A stretch of 64,000 nt of DNA from Bacillus horti (GCF_030813115.1 NZ_JAUSTY010000004.1:248001-312000); one strand, 5' to 3'; positions 1-8,563 are shown, counted from the first letter of the stretch. Numbers and translations are program-made. The notes: generated from the letters alone by a model not told the origin.

Positions 1-1240
1 AATCGCTGAGGAGCGTACAGAGCAGCTAGAGAATTTTAATCGTGTACAGATTCCTGTTCATGTGGCAAAATTAAACAAAGTGTTAGGTACGGTGCTAAAC
101 ACTGGAGAAGTCACGAATATTTTAGATCGACTGGGCTTTGAGTATGAAAACAAAGGGCATGAGATTAAAGTTGAAATACCAACTAGACGACCAGATTTAC
201 GTATCCAAGAGGATATGATGGAGGAAGTAGCAAGACTTTACGGCTACGATCGAATACCAATTACTCTTCCAGCAGGTCGAACAACGCCTGGCTCAAGATC
301 AGTGAGACAGCAACTAAGACACAACATTAAAAGATTTTTACAAGGAACAGGCTTGAACCAAGTGACCACATATTCTTTAACTAGTGCTACACAAGCCTCC
401 TGGGGTAAGGAGATGCTTGAACGTGAGGAGCTTCAGCCGATTGCTTTAAGTATGCCGATGAGTGAGGAAAGAAGTCATTTACGCACGTCCTTAATTCCAA
501 GCTTAATTGATGTTGCCCTATATAATAAAAATCGTACAGAAGCGAATACGCATATTTTTGAAATCGGTCATGTCTTTTTATCAGAAGAAAAGGAGCTAAC
601 TCAGCTACCTACAGAAGAAGAGAAAATGGCTGGTTTATTGACTGGGATATGGCAGCTTCATCCGTGGCAGCAGGTTAAAACACCTTTAGACTTTTTTGTC
701 GCCAAGGGGATCATTGAGGGATTATTTGAAAAGCTAGATTTACCGCACATTCAATTTGAAGCAGCAAAAATCGCGGGACTTCACCCTGGAAGAAGTGCAA
801 AGTTAATGCATGACGGAACTTATATTGGCTATGTAGGTCAGCTTCATCCTAAAAAGCAGCTAGATTTAGACCTTGAGGAAACGTATGTGTTTGAAATAAG
901 CTTAGAGCTTTTATTACAGAAGCAGCCAGAACAAATTGCCTATCAAGCACTACCTAAATATCCAAGTATGCAAAGAGATATAGCTGTTGTAGTTGATCAA
1001 GATATCCCTGCAGGGAAAATGATGCAGACGATAGAAGAGGCTGGAGTACCGTTGCTTAAAGCCGTTCGTTTGTTTGATGTGTATGAGGGAGAGAAAGTAC
1101 TAGAAGGTAAGAAGAGCATCGCCTTTTCACTACAGTACTTTGATCCAGCTAAAACGTTAACGGATGAAGAGGTTAAGCAGGTACATGATAAGGTTGTAGC
1201 ACAGCTAGAAGTAGCCTGGGGGGCAGCCCTACGTAAGTAA
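1..1240 (+). CDS. pheT: Phenylalanyl-tRNA synthetase beta subunit, C-terminal part (5' end outside window)
   Basis: The reading frame is open from the first bases, so this is the C-terminal half of PheT; GTG at 62 is internal, not a start. PheT forms the alpha2-beta2 enzyme that charges tRNA-Phe. Visible in order: the end of the B5 domain (EIPTRRPDLRIQEDMMEE, then EVARLYGYDRIP), the catalytic-like core domain that lacks an active site in this subunit, and the C-terminal ferredoxin-fold anticodon-binding domain beginning near YPSMQRDIAVVVD and ending LEVAWGAALRK. In Bacillus pheT is followed by rnhC and zapA; here zapA follows directly, so rnhC is absent from this position. Confidence 0.97.
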   Translation, partial: IAEERTEQLENFNRVQIPVHVAKLNKVLGTVLNTGEVTNILDRLGFEYENKGHEIKVEIPTRRPDLRIQEDMMEEVARLYGYDRIPITLPAGRTTPGSRSVRQQLRHNIKRFLQGTGLNQVTTYSLTSATQASWGKEMLEREELQPIALSMPMSEERSHLRTSLIPSLIDVALYNKNRTEANTHIFEIGHVFLSEEKELTQLPTEEEKMAGLLTGIWQLHPWQQVKTPLDFFVAKGIIEGLFEKLDLPHIQFEAAKIAGLHPGRSAKLMHDGTYIGYVGQLHPKKQLDLDLEETYVFEISLELLLQKQPEQIAYQALPKYPSMQRDIAVVVDQDIPAGKMMQTIEEAGVPLLKAVRLFDVYEGEKVLEGKKSIAFSLQYFDPAKTLTDEEVKQVHDKVVAQLEVAWGAALRK

Positions 1241-1241
1241 T

Positions 1242-1264
1242 AAAAAGCACCAAGGGGGCTTTTT
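1242..1264 (+). promoter_or_regulatory. Hairpin carrying the zapA ribosome binding site in its loop
   Basis: A perfect 7-bp inverted repeat, AAAAAGC (1242-1248) and GCTTTTT (1258-1264), follows the pheT stop. Its loop holds AAGGGG, the only ribosome binding site available to zapA. The T-run in the 3' arm could also act as a weak terminator. Function is inferred from position. Confidence 0.35.
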
Positions 1265-1265
1265 G

Positions 1266-1991
1266 ATGAGGGAAGAGCACAAAAATACGGTTAATGTTAC
1301 GATTCTTGGCCAACAATATAAAATAAAAGGTTATGAAAGTCCGTTTCATATTCAGCAGATTGCCCATCAGGTTGATCAAAAAATGAAGGGCATAGCTGAG
1401 CTGAATCCAACTCTAGATACAGCTAAAACAGCTGTTCTATCAGCGGTCAATATTGCTGATGAATATGCTAAGCTGCTAGAGGAGAACAACCAGTTGCTAG
1501 AGGAAAGCAAGCATGTTCAGCTGGATAACCAGAAGCTTCAGACGGAGCATGAGAAGCTTCTGGAAGAAAACAATCAGCTCCAGACGGAAAAAAATTCGCT
1601 GCAAAAGAGAAGTGATGGCTTGCAGGCTGAACTCAAGCAATCCCAAGAGCAGCTTGATAAAGAGCGACAAGGATTTCGTCAATTGCTTGATGAATATGAG
1701 CTATTGAAGGCTCAATACACGGAGTTAGAGCAAAAGCACCAAAGTCTTCAGGATTCTTCCACTCAGCTTCCGCAAGAGCTACAAAGGCAGAGGGAAGTGA
1801 ATGAGCAATTGGAGGAAGCATGTAAGGAGCTCCAGCAAGGGAAACAGCAGCTTCAACAGGAGTATGTAGAGCTAGAGCAAGAGTATGTTGAATCCCAGCG
1901 TATGTATGAAGAGATTAAGAAGGAGCATAGCGAGCTGAGAATAGAGTATGAGGATTTTCTAAAGCTTTTAGATGACCAAACAAAGGAGTAG
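1266..1991 (+). CDS. zapA: ZapA-family cell division protein with long coiled-coil tail
   Basis: Residues 1 to about 85 are a ZapA domain (NTVNVTILGQQYKIKG, then ANIADEYAKL-type end), the FtsZ-associated factor that bundles protofilaments at midcell. After it comes about 150 residues of uninterrupted Glu/Gln/Leu/Lys heptad-like sequence (LEENNQLLEE, LQTEHEKLLEENNQLQ and similar), a long coiled coil. B. subtilis ZapA is about 85 aa, so at 241 aa this one is nearly three times longer. ATG 1266 is preferred over TTG 1263 because AAGGGGG lies 7 nt before the ATG. It sits between pheT and cvpA as in Bacillus. Confidence 0.85.
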   Translation: MREEHKNTVNVTILGQQYKIKGYESPFHIQQIAHQVDQKMKGIAELNPTLDTAKTAVLSAVNIADEYAKLLEENNQLLEESKHVQLDNQKLQTEHEKLLEENNQLQTEKNSLQKRSDGLQAELKQSQEQLDKERQGFRQLLDEYELLKAQYTELEQKHQSLQDSSTQLPQELQRQREVNEQLEEACKELQQGKQQLQQEYVELEQEYVESQRMYEEIKKEHSELRIEYEDFLKLLDDQTKE

Positions 1992-1993
1992 CT

Positions 1994-2533
1994 ATGAGTA
2001 CATTTGATATTGTCATCTTATGCTTATTGGTAGCAGGCTTTATTATGGGCTATAAAAGAGGATTAATTAAACAGGCTATTCACATGGTCGGGTTTATAGT
2101 AGCTATTATTGTGGCTTTCCTCTTTAATGGAACGGTGGCGGAGATGCTACAAGGAGTGATTCCTTACCCGTTTTCTGAGCCTGAGGGAGCAGCAAGCCTA
2201 TTGCTAATTCTAGACTTAGAGCGGATGTTTTATAAAGCTCTTGCTTTTGCCCTCCTTTTTTTTGGTACGAAGCTAGTGTTAAGTCTTATAGGTCACTTAT
2301 TAACGGCAGTTGCCTCTTTACCTGGACTTAATTTGATCAACCGCTGGTTAGGTGGAACACTCGGAGTGCTGCAAATATTTGTGTTGATGTTTATTGTGGT
2401 CCATGTTTTGTTTTTTATCCCATGGGAAACTGGTCATCAATGGCTGGCTAGTTCATCCATTGCGCAGTGGATGACAGACCAAACCTCCATTGTTCCTGAT
2501 CAAATTATGGATATTTGGAATGAGGCAGAATAA
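1994..2533 (+). CDS. cvpA: CvpA family membrane protein
   Basis: A 179-aa integral membrane protein with about four hydrophobic segments. The N terminus (FDIVILCLLVAGFIMGYKRG) is typical of the CvpA/YshB family, named for colicin V production and of unclear cellular role; the YKRGLI motif after the first segment is characteristic. It starts 3 nt after zapA, so the two are translationally linked. In B. subtilis the equivalent gene is followed by polX and mutS2; here a terminator follows, so that part of the operon is missing or relocated. Confidence 0.88.
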   Translation: MSTFDIVILCLLVAGFIMGYKRGLIKQAIHMVGFIVAIIVAFLFNGTVAEMLQGVIPYPFSEPEGAASLLLILDLERMFYKALAFALLFFGTKLVLSLIGHLLTAVASLPGLNLINRWLGGTLGVLQIFVLMFIVVHVLFFIPWETGHQWLASSSIAQWMTDQTSIVPDQIMDIWNEAE

Positions 2534-2611
2534 GAATACAGGCATGAACAATGGTATTATAAGGATGTAGGATAGAGATTCAAATAAAATTAAATAGTAA
2601 ACGGAATGAAG

Positions 2612-2650
2612 CTGTCCCAGAGTAAATTTTCCTCTCAGGGACAGTTTTCT
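2612..2650 (+). terminator. Rho-independent terminator after cvpA
   Basis: CTGTCCC (2612-2618) pairs with GGGACAG (2638-2644), with AGAG/CTCT continuing the stem inside, followed by TTTTCT. It ends the pheT-zapA-cvpA transcript. The rest of 2534-2868 holds no gene; only a short imperfect inverted repeat (ATCCACT / AGTGGAT, about 2736-2776) is visible. Confidence 0.8.
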
Positions 2651-2868
2651 CTGTTTACCTATTTTTAATCCTGTAACGGAAATATAGACTTCTTGAGAAT
2701 AATATCTAGTTGGTTTGATCTCTATCGGATATGGGATCCACTTAGAACGAAATCTTAAGCAAAGCAGTGGATTCGTCCATATTTGAAACGCATCATGTCA
2801 GTAGCCTTTACCTTATCACCTACTTGGACATATATATGAAGTACTTGAGGGTGAAGGGAGGATACAAA

Positions 2869-3180
2869 ATGTCATATTATCATAGTTGTAGACGTAATGT
2901 TGGTCGTGGTGTGCAATTTAGAACACATGATGGCCGAGTTCATCGTGGAGTCATTACAAGAGTTACACCTAGTCATTTATACTATAGGCCATACGGTGCA
3001 GGGATAACTGGCTTAAACTCTGAGGAGGTAAAGGCTGAGTCCGCTATTGCCCAAGATTCAGCTCATGAGGGTCAAGAAGTTCAATGGGGCTGGGGTTGGG
3101 GCTTTGGTGCGGGCTTTGGAACAGGTATAGCATTCGGAGCCATTGCATCGTTAGCCTTTCTACCATTCTTCTTCTGGTAG
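2869..3180 (+). CDS. Small protein with Gly/Trp-rich hydrophobic C terminus, function unknown
   Basis: A 103-aa protein starting MSYYHSCRRNVGRGVQFRTH. ATG 2869 is chosen because AAGGGAGGA lies just upstream at the right spacing; the longer open frame from 2767 has no ribosome binding site. The first 60 residues are basic and read like a small beta-barrel (GVQFRTHDGRVHRGVITRVT). The C-terminal 35 residues are WGWGWGFGAGFG followed by a hydrophobic stretch ending LPFFFW, probably membrane-inserted. Similar short proteins occur in spore-formers, but no function is claimed. Confidence 0.7.
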   Translation: MSYYHSCRRNVGRGVQFRTHDGRVHRGVITRVTPSHLYYRPYGAGITGLNSEEVKAESAIAQDSAHEGQEVQWGWGWGFGAGFGTGIAFGAIASLAFLPFFFW

Positions 3181-3266
3181 AGTAAACAAGTTTAGAAACG
3201 AAAAGAAGCAAATGGGTAAATGTTAAATCTTGAACGTTCTTACATGTAAGTTTTTTGCATGTGTAG

Positions 3267-3317
3267 ATATGGATATGCATGTAGTGAAGCAGCAGCTTTA
3301 ATAATGCATATCCATAT
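3267..3317. repeat. 14-bp perfect inverted repeat between convergent genes
   Basis: ATATGGATATGCAT (3267-3280) is the exact reverse complement of ATGCATATCCATAT (3304-3317), with a 23-nt loop. No U-tract follows on either strand, so it is not a classical terminator. It lies 26 nt beyond the stop of the minus-strand ABC permease gene and may stabilise that mRNA 3' end. Confidence 0.6.
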
Positions 3318-3343
3318 GACTCGTATGCGAATAAAAGAAAGGC

Positions 3344-4147
3344 CTATGACATAGAGCGGATTAGAAATTTCTCTAAATAATAGACGCCTTGATACATAAG
3401 TGTTGCAATGATGGCAATAACCAGCAGGCTCATCAGAACTAAGGTGAAGTTAAAAACCTGAAAGCCATAGATGATTAGATATCCTAAGCCCTGCTTAGCT
3501 ACTAAGAATTCACCAACAATGACCCCTACCCAGGCTAAGCCCACATTGACTTTTAAGGTGGAGACGATGGTTGGAAAGGAGGCCGGGAGAATAACGGAGC
3601 GATAGACATTTGCTTTTTTTCCTCCAAAGGTTTGAATAACCTTACTATAATTAGGGTCTACCTCTTTAAAGCGAGTGTACACCACTATGGTCGTAATAAT
3701 AACGGTAATCGCTAAAGCCATAGCCATTATGGAAATAAAGCCAGGACCAAGTCCCACAATAAATAATGGTCCAAGGGCTACTTTAGGCATACTATTTAAG
3801 ACTACCAAATAAGGATCAAGTACTTTACTTAGGAATTTTGACCACCATAATAACGTTGCCAGCAGAGTTCCAATAATCGTTCCAAGTAAAAAACCCACAA
3901 CCGTCTCCAAAAATGTTGTCCAAACATGTGGGGCTAAGCTCCCATCCATCAGATTACGCAGAAGTAGATCAAAAACCTTACTTGGTTGGCTGAAGATTAG
4001 GGGATTGATCCATTTTAAAAGTGAAGACACCTCCCACAGTGTGAAAAAGAAGACTAAGATGGATAGCTGAGTGGTGATGATATAAAAACGTTGCTTTCTT
4101 TGGCTCCGAATATACTGTTGATGTAAAGACTTCCATTCATCCTTCAT
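3344..4147 (-). CDS. ABC transporter permease, SsuC/TauC type
   Basis: A membrane permease of the binding-protein-dependent type (BPD_transp_1). The EAA-loop region reads [29 protein letters not shown], diagnostic for the SsuC/TauC/ThiX group that moves sulfonates, taurine or pyrimidine precursors. Five to six hydrophobic segments are visible. ATG 4147 ([11 protein letters not shown]) is preferred to ATG 4186 because GGAAGGAG lies about 10 nt upstream; it then overlaps the ATPase gene by 11 nt, which implies translational coupling. The substrate cannot be read from sequence. Confidence 0.85.
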   Translation of the reverse strand: MKDEWKSLHQQYIRSQRKQRFYIITTQLSILVFFFTLWEVSSLLKWINPLIFSQPSKVFDLLLRNLMDGSLAPHVWTTFLETVVGFLLGTIIGTLLATLLWWSKFLSKVLDPYLVVLNSMPKVALGPLFIVGLGPGFISIMAMALAITVIITTIVVYTRFKEVDPNYSKVIQTFGGKKANVYRSVILPASFPTIVSTLKVNVGLAWVGVIVGEFLVAKQGLGYLIIYGFQVFNFTLVLMSLLVIAIIATLMYQGVYYLEKFLIRSMS

Positions 4148-4913
4148 CAGCGTCCAGCTCCTTCCAAATGCGCTGAAAAATATCACGAAAGCCTACGTTT
4201 TCTCTAGCTAAAAATGGTTTTTCAGCACGAATCTCCTCAGGTACAACGATTTCTTCTTTAATACGTCCAGGATTTTTTTCCAAAATATATATACGATCAG
4301 ACATCGCTATGCTCTCAGCGATATCATGAGTAACAAGTACGGCTGTTTTTTGATGGCTTTTTAACGTTTTCCATACCAGATCCTCAAGCTGTAGCTTTGT
4401 TTGATAATCAAGAGCTGAAAAAGGCTCATCAAGCAGGAGGATGTCAGGGTTAGTAACCAGAGTTCGAACAAGTGAAGCTCGTTGTCTCATGCCTCCTGAA
4501 AGCTGTGAAGGATAATGGTGCTTAAAAGCAGAAAGCCCCATCTCATGAAGCAGATAATTGGCGTAATTTCTTGTTTCTTGGTCTAGACGCTTCATGACCT
4601 TTAACCCGGTCAATACATTTTTTAGAATAGATTTCCATTCAAATAAGTAATCACTTTGAAGCATATAGCCAATGTCTGCTGAAGGTTTTGTTTTCTCTAC
4701 TCCATGGATCTTTATCGTCCCTTTTGTTGGTTGAAGAAGACCTGAAATGGAGGAGAGGATCGTGCTTTTACCGCAGCCACTTGGACCAACCAGGCTAATA
4801 AACTCTCCCGGCTCCACCGTCAAAGAAATATTTTCAATGGCTACGTTTGCTTCCTTTTGCGTGACAAATACATGTGAAACATGCTGAAGCTCGATGCTAG
4901 CTTGAGTGGACAA
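4137..4913 (-). CDS. ABC transporter ATP-binding protein, SsuB/TauB type
   Basis: The nucleotide-binding subunit for the adjacent permease. Walker A is GPSGCGKST, the signature is [16 protein letters not shown], Walker B is [12 protein letters not shown], and the switch His is in VLVTHD. It is 258 aa from TTG 4913; a TTG 6 nt earlier (4919) lies only 2 nt from the AAGGAGGG site, so the downstream one, at about 8 nt, is preferred. It shares an operon with the permease (overlap) and lies downstream of the binding-protein gene across an intercistronic hairpin. Confidence 0.9.
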   Translation of the reverse strand: MSTQASIELQHVSHVFVTQKEANVAIENISLTVEPGEFISLVGPSGCGKSTILSSISGLLQPTKGTIKIHGVEKTKPSADIGYMLQSDYLFEWKSILKNVLTGLKVMKRLDQETRNYANYLLHEMGLSAFKHHYPSQLSGGMRQRASLVRTLVTNPDILLLDEPFSALDYQTKLQLEDLVWKTLKSHQKTAVLVTHDIAESIAMSDRIYILEKNPGRIKEEIVVPEEIRAEKPFLARENVGFRDIFQRIWKELDADEG

Positions 4914-5009
4914 AAGCAATCCCTCCTTATTATAGATTCTGCTCTAGGTAAAGGTGGATAGAGATACAGTATTCTATGGCTGGATGAGATAGAAGGTGCG
5001 AAAAGAATC

Positions 5010-5035
5010 AAAAAAAACCGAGACAACAGTCCCGG
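5010..5035 (-). terminator. Intra-operon terminator between binding protein and ATPase genes
   Basis: Read on the minus strand, CCGGGAC, loop TGTT, GTCTCGG (one G-U pair) is followed by eight T residues. It begins 19 nt after the stop of the substrate-binding protein gene and precedes the ATPase gene. It probably gives partial termination, making more binding protein than ATPase and permease. Confidence 0.75.
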
Positions 5036-5053
5036 CTAAAATGAACACGATGC

Positions 5054-6106
5054 TTATTGATTGATTGCCTGTTCGGCAAATCTTGTTTCCACCAATGTAT
5101 CATACTCTACAATCTGCTCAAGCTCCCCAGCCTGATCAATGATTTCCTGCAATAAGAGCCAAGACTCCTCCTGAAGAATAGGAGTTGGAGCGTAGGATTC
5201 TTGCTCAGCATAACGATTGATAACGGATATGACGATATCTAGATCTGTATCCTCAAAGAAAGGTAAGATTGCTTCAGCAATCTCTTCTGTAGGCGTTGCA
5301 TAGACGTACTGCTGAGCCTTATATATTGCATTGGTAAAGCGTTGAATAGTATCAGCATTATCGTTAATATAGCTCTGTTTGGACATGAACACCGTATAAG
5401 GGATTTGCCCACTCTCAGCACCGAAGGACGCAACAATATGCCCAATACCTTCTTTTTCAAAGAGGGTAGCTTGAGGCTCAAAAAGCTGCACATACTCTCC
5501 CGTACCAGAGGCAAACGCATTAGGAATATTACTAAAGTCAATATTTTGAATGAGCTCCAAATCTGCTTGTGGATCAATACCGTGCTGTTTCAGAACGTAT
5601 TCACCTACCATCTGAGGCATACCACCTACACGTTGACCTAGAAATACGGAATCATTCAGTTGATCCCAAGAGAAGGAATCATGCTCTTCTCTGGCTACCA
5701 AAAAAGTCCCATCCGTTTGAGTCAATTGTGCGAAGTTGATAATTGGATCATCTGTTCCTTGCTGATACACATAAATACTTGTTTCGCTTCCGACAAGAGC
5801 TATGTCTGCTCCATCGGATATAAGAGTCGTCATCGTCTTGTCACCACCCCAGGCTGTAGTGATCTCAACCTCCAACCCTTGCTCCTCAAAAAAGCCCTTC
5901 GTTACCGCTACATAAAGCGGAGCGTAAAAAATAGATCTCGTTACCTCAGCCACTCGTACCTGCTCTAGCCCGTTAGTCGAGGAGGAACAAGCGGCTAAGC
6001 TGACCATTGTGAGTACTAGGACTACACAAAGAATAATGCGAAGCCATCCCATTGTTGTCTGACACACTCCTTTATTTATAGATAGGGGTAGTGTCATTCT
6101 ATTCAC
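5054..6106 (-). CDS. ABC transporter substrate-binding lipoprotein, NMT1/SsuA-like
   Basis: A 350-aa lipoprotein: hydrophobic signal then lipobox SLAAC with acylated Cys at about residue 40. The mature part begins VRVAEVTRSIFYAPLYVAVTKG and has the NMT1/SsuA pattern FYAPLYVAVTKGFFEEQGLEVE, typical of periplasmic-type binding proteins for sulfonates, nitriles or thiamine-pyrimidine precursors. It heads the minus-strand operon with the ATPase and permease. GTG 6106 (AAAAGGAAC 5 nt upstream) is used; ATG 6097 or ATG 6052 (AAAGGAG 14 nt upstream) are alternatives. No TPP riboswitch was recognised upstream, which argues weakly against a thiamine-precursor role. Confidence 0.85.
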   Translation of the reverse strand: MNRMTLPLSINKGVCQTTMGWLRIILCVVLVLTMVSLAACSSSTNGLEQVRVAEVTRSIFYAPLYVAVTKGFFEEQGLEVEITTAWGGDKTMTTLISDGADIALVGSETSIYVYQQGTDDPIINFAQLTQTDGTFLVAREEHDSFSWDQLNDSVFLGQRVGGMPQMVGEYVLKQHGIDPQADLELIQNIDFSNIPNAFASGTGEYVQLFEPQATLFEKEGIGHIVASFGAESGQIPYTVFMSKQSYINDNADTIQRFTNAIYKAQQYVYATPTEEIAEAILPFFEDTDLDIVISVINRYAEQESYAPTPILQEESWLLLQEIIDQAGELEQIVEYDTLVETRFAEQAINQ

Positions 6107-6137
6107 TATGTTCCTTTTGTGTGTTTGCCTATTTTTT

Positions 6138-7595
6138 TCAGTTTAAAGGAATCTCCATTCTAAATTCTTTCCATAGGTCTGAAACACTTAATTCTCTAGT
6201 GACAATGTGTAGCTGATTAAGTACCTCCTGTCTTAAATAAGGGAACTCAAGAACGAAAGCTCCTGGATGCTCTTCATCTAATGAGTGAGTATAGGTGATA
6301 TCTCTGAAGTGGGTTTTAAAGCCGCGTTGATCCTCAAACCAAAGCTCATGACTTTGTTCATATGGAGCCTGACCGAGTGCCTGACCAAAGACGAGTGTTC
6401 TGTCTTCAAAGTGCTTAATATCATTAATTTGAAGCTCTCCGACATCTCCTTGGCTTATTATTAATGGGAAGGTGTCAGGAAATGGTGCTGAGTTGAATTG
6501 AATAGCTTGCCGGTTTAATACTTGGGGCTGTAACGTTACGAATGAATGGTTAGCTGATAAAGGATTTATCCATGTAGTAAATTCCTCAGTAATCATATTT
6601 TCGGTAACAATTAGTCTCGTTCCTCTCACTTGCCGAATCATATCTATACCATGTTCGTCCTGTACCCTAAAAAATAGCTCATTTTCTTCGAGGTACTGGT
6701 GTGTCATCCCATCACTGGGGTATGAAAGAGAGTAGTGTATAGCTGTTGAGCTTGGATAAACGTTTACTCCTGTTACCGATAAAGTTGCATCACCTATTGT
6801 TTCTTCCATTTCTAATGAGTGAGAGGTAGTTGATTGGTCTGCGATTACACGGGACACAGGAAAATGAAAACTCCAATCTCCCTGGAGCTGTCCAATCTCT
6901 TGAATAGAGAGGGACAGTGTAAACTCGTCTGGAAGATCTGTGGGTAACCTCATACTTGAGAAGCCTATATAATGCTGTTTTTGAGGTGATCTATAGATCG
7001 TATTGTTAATGGTAAAGGCGGCTGTTTCTTCTCCGTTAATAGAAAGCTTCATCTCTTTAATACCGATAAAATCATCTTCACTAATTTCTATATATTGATC
7101 TAATATAGAAGCTTGGTAGAAGCTTCTTCCCTCGTACATCTGATTGAAATGCTTTAATTTGTCGGGATGGCTTGTTCCATATTCACCATTATCCGTGATA
7201 GAATAACCAATCGCTATCCTTGAGCCATCATATAAGACTTCATCCACTGTAATTTCTAAGCCTTGGTCATTTACCGATTGTTTGATCTCGTCTGTAAAAC
7301 CTTGGCTGGATGCTTGTCTTAAACCTTCATCTCCTGATTTCTGAAAAATCGTGGATAAGAAAGGTAGGTTCTGCAAGGATTGAGCAACCGCTGGGGAAAA
7401 GAAGGCTGAAACCGTTAATCCAACGAAACAAAGAATAAAAGCACAAGCTGTTAGAGCAACATGTCTTCTAAGTTTCCTATTTACTGGTAGTTGCTGAAGA
7501 GTTTGATCAATTCGCTGATATATAATTTCGGGGGTATCGGAATTTACTCTCTTCAATTGTCGCTTTAACTGGCTATCCATCTCAGAATGGTTCAT
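6138..7595 (-). CDS. DUF4179-type membrane protein, probable anti-sigma factor
   Basis: A 485-aa protein with a short cytoplasmic N terminus (about 45 residues, KRQLKRVNSDTPEIIYQRID), one membrane segment (HVALTACAFILCFVGLTVSAFF) and a large beta-rich extracellular part with the DUF4179 pattern. Such proteins are commonly encoded directly after ECF sigma genes and are thought to hold the sigma factor at the membrane. ATG 7595 is chosen because GAGGTG sits 7-8 nt upstream, whereas ATG 7613 has no site. It overlaps the sigma gene by 14 nt, so the two are made together. The anti-sigma function is inferred from family and context. Confidence 0.8.
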   Translation of the reverse strand: MNHSEMDSQLKRQLKRVNSDTPEIIYQRIDQTLQQLPVNRKLRRHVALTACAFILCFVGLTVSAFFSPAVAQSLQNLPFLSTIFQKSGDEGLRQASSQGFTDEIKQSVNDQGLEITVDEVLYDGSRIAIGYSITDNGEYGTSHPDKLKHFNQMYEGRSFYQASILDQYIEISEDDFIGIKEMKLSINGEETAAFTINNTIYRSPQKQHYIGFSSMRLPTDLPDEFTLSLSIQEIGQLQGDWSFHFPVSRVIADQSTTSHSLEMEETIGDATLSVTGVNVYPSSTAIHYSLSYPSDGMTHQYLEENELFFRVQDEHGIDMIRQVRGTRLIVTENMITEEFTTWINPLSANHSFVTLQPQVLNRQAIQFNSAPFPDTFPLIISQGDVGELQINDIKHFEDRTLVFGQALGQAPYEQSHELWFEDQRGFKTHFRDITYTHSLDEEHPGAFVLEFPYLRQEVLNQLHIVTRELSVSDLWKEFRMEIPLN

Positions 7596-8118
7596 TTGAG
7601 GCACACCTCGCATTCGATTTATTCATGACCTTTATTAGCTGTGTTCTTGCTCGAAACAACCTTGATTTAACAGTGCCAATGGGGATGTCGAGCATCTCAG
7701 CAATCTCCTTAATAGAACAATCCTCCTGATAGTAGAGCGTGACTATAATACGTAAATCTTCATCCAACTGTTCAAGAATTTCTTGTAGCTCTAGCTGTTC
7801 ATAGTTATCTATATGAGGCTTGTCTTTGAGAGTCTGGACAGGGATGATTTTCTTTTTCTGCTTTAACGACCTATGACATTCGTTGATTTCTATCCGTACA
7901 AGCCACGTATAAAAATATTCAGGCTGCCTTAAGCTTTTCAGGTTTTGATAGGCCATTAGAATAGTTTCCTGAATCACATCCGCACAATCTGCATCTGATT
8001 TTAAGTAGGACTTGGCAATTCGATATAGGGTTTGTTCATAATGCTTGATCAGCCAACAGAATGCTTCTTTATTTCCTTTTTGCGCTTGTTTTACCTTGCT
8101 TACAATTTCTTGTCTCAT
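7582..8118 (-). CDS. ECF-type RNA polymerase sigma factor
   Basis: A 178-aa sigma-70 family protein with region 2 (FCWLIKHYEQTLYRIAKSYL, then DADCADVIQETILMAYQNL) and region 4 (LDEDLRIIVTLYYQEDCSIKEIAEMLDIPIGTVKSRLFRAR). Regions 1 and 3 are missing, which defines the ECF group. The start is supported by AAAGGAGGAG immediately upstream. It is the first gene of a two-gene unit with its membrane partner. No convincing ECF promoter was found upstream, so autoregulation is not claimed. Confidence 0.93.
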   Translation of the reverse strand: MRQEIVSKVKQAQKGNKEAFCWLIKHYEQTLYRIAKSYLKSDADCADVIQETILMAYQNLKSLRQPEYFYTWLVRIEINECHRSLKQKKKIIPVQTLKDKPHIDNYEQLELQEILEQLDEDLRIIVTLYYQEDCSIKEIAEMLDIPIGTVKSRLFRARTQLIKVMNKSNARCASNEPF

Positions 8119-8225
8119 ATTCTCCTCCTTTCATTTACTGCTTCATTAATTAGATAAAAAGACGAGGTGATAGGTTCACGGAAACTATTTTATATTTTGT
8201 GCACGCTGTAGTAGAACTACATAAA

Positions 8226-8258
8226 TAGCCATAGCTCTTGAACATAGAGCTATGGCTA
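8226..8258. repeat. 12-bp perfect inverted repeat
   Basis: TAGCCATAGCTC (8226-8237) pairs exactly with GAGCTATGGCTA (8247-8258) around a 9-nt loop. It lies between the sigma operon and the 27-aa peptide gene. No T-run follows on either strand. It is probably a terminator-like or RNA-stabilising hairpin at the 3' end of the peptide transcript, which runs on the minus strand. Confidence 0.55.
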
Positions 8259-8287
8259 AGCAGTAAATCATGTAGTTGTTCTTAAAG

Positions 8288-8371
8288 TCAAAAAATCAGG
8301 AGGATAAACCCTGCAACCAGCAAAATTAGAATAGCTATTACAATAAAAACAACAAGTAGTCTTTTTAGCAT
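8288..8371 (-). CDS. 27-residue hydrophobic membrane peptide
   Basis: ATG 8371 opens a 27-codon frame ending at TGA 8288. The peptide begins MLKRLLVVFIVIAILILLVA and ends in GFILLIF, so it is one transmembrane helix after a short basic start. CGGAGG lies 7 nt upstream of the ATG on the minus strand, a good ribosome binding site. It stands alone in the space between pckA and the sigma operon. Function is unknown; it could be a membrane-complex modulator or a type I toxin-like peptide. Conservation elsewhere would decide whether it is real. Confidence 0.6.
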   Translation of the reverse strand: MLKRLLVVFIVIAILILLVAGFILLIF

Positions 8372-8563
8372 GAAAAACCTCCGAATAACAAATATGACTA
8401 GTCTAAGTGTACCTTGATCCCACAAAAAAATGAAGGGACAGGGATGATTTAATTGAAAAAAGACCTCTTTTGTTGAAAAGAATTGCTGAAAATATCCTTT
8501 TCCAAGAGGGCAGATCTATAAAATACAGTCTAACGAACGGAGGTGTTGCTTATCCGCACTAGC

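Noticed and set aside
6053-6140. TPP riboswitch upstream of the NMT1-like binding protein
   Set aside because: No THI-box motif such as CTGAGA was found in this short leader.
8119-8220. TGAACC and CGTC upstream of the ECF sigma gene as an autoregulated promoter
   Set aside because: The spacing between the two motifs is about 8 nt, not the 16 nt of ECF promoters.
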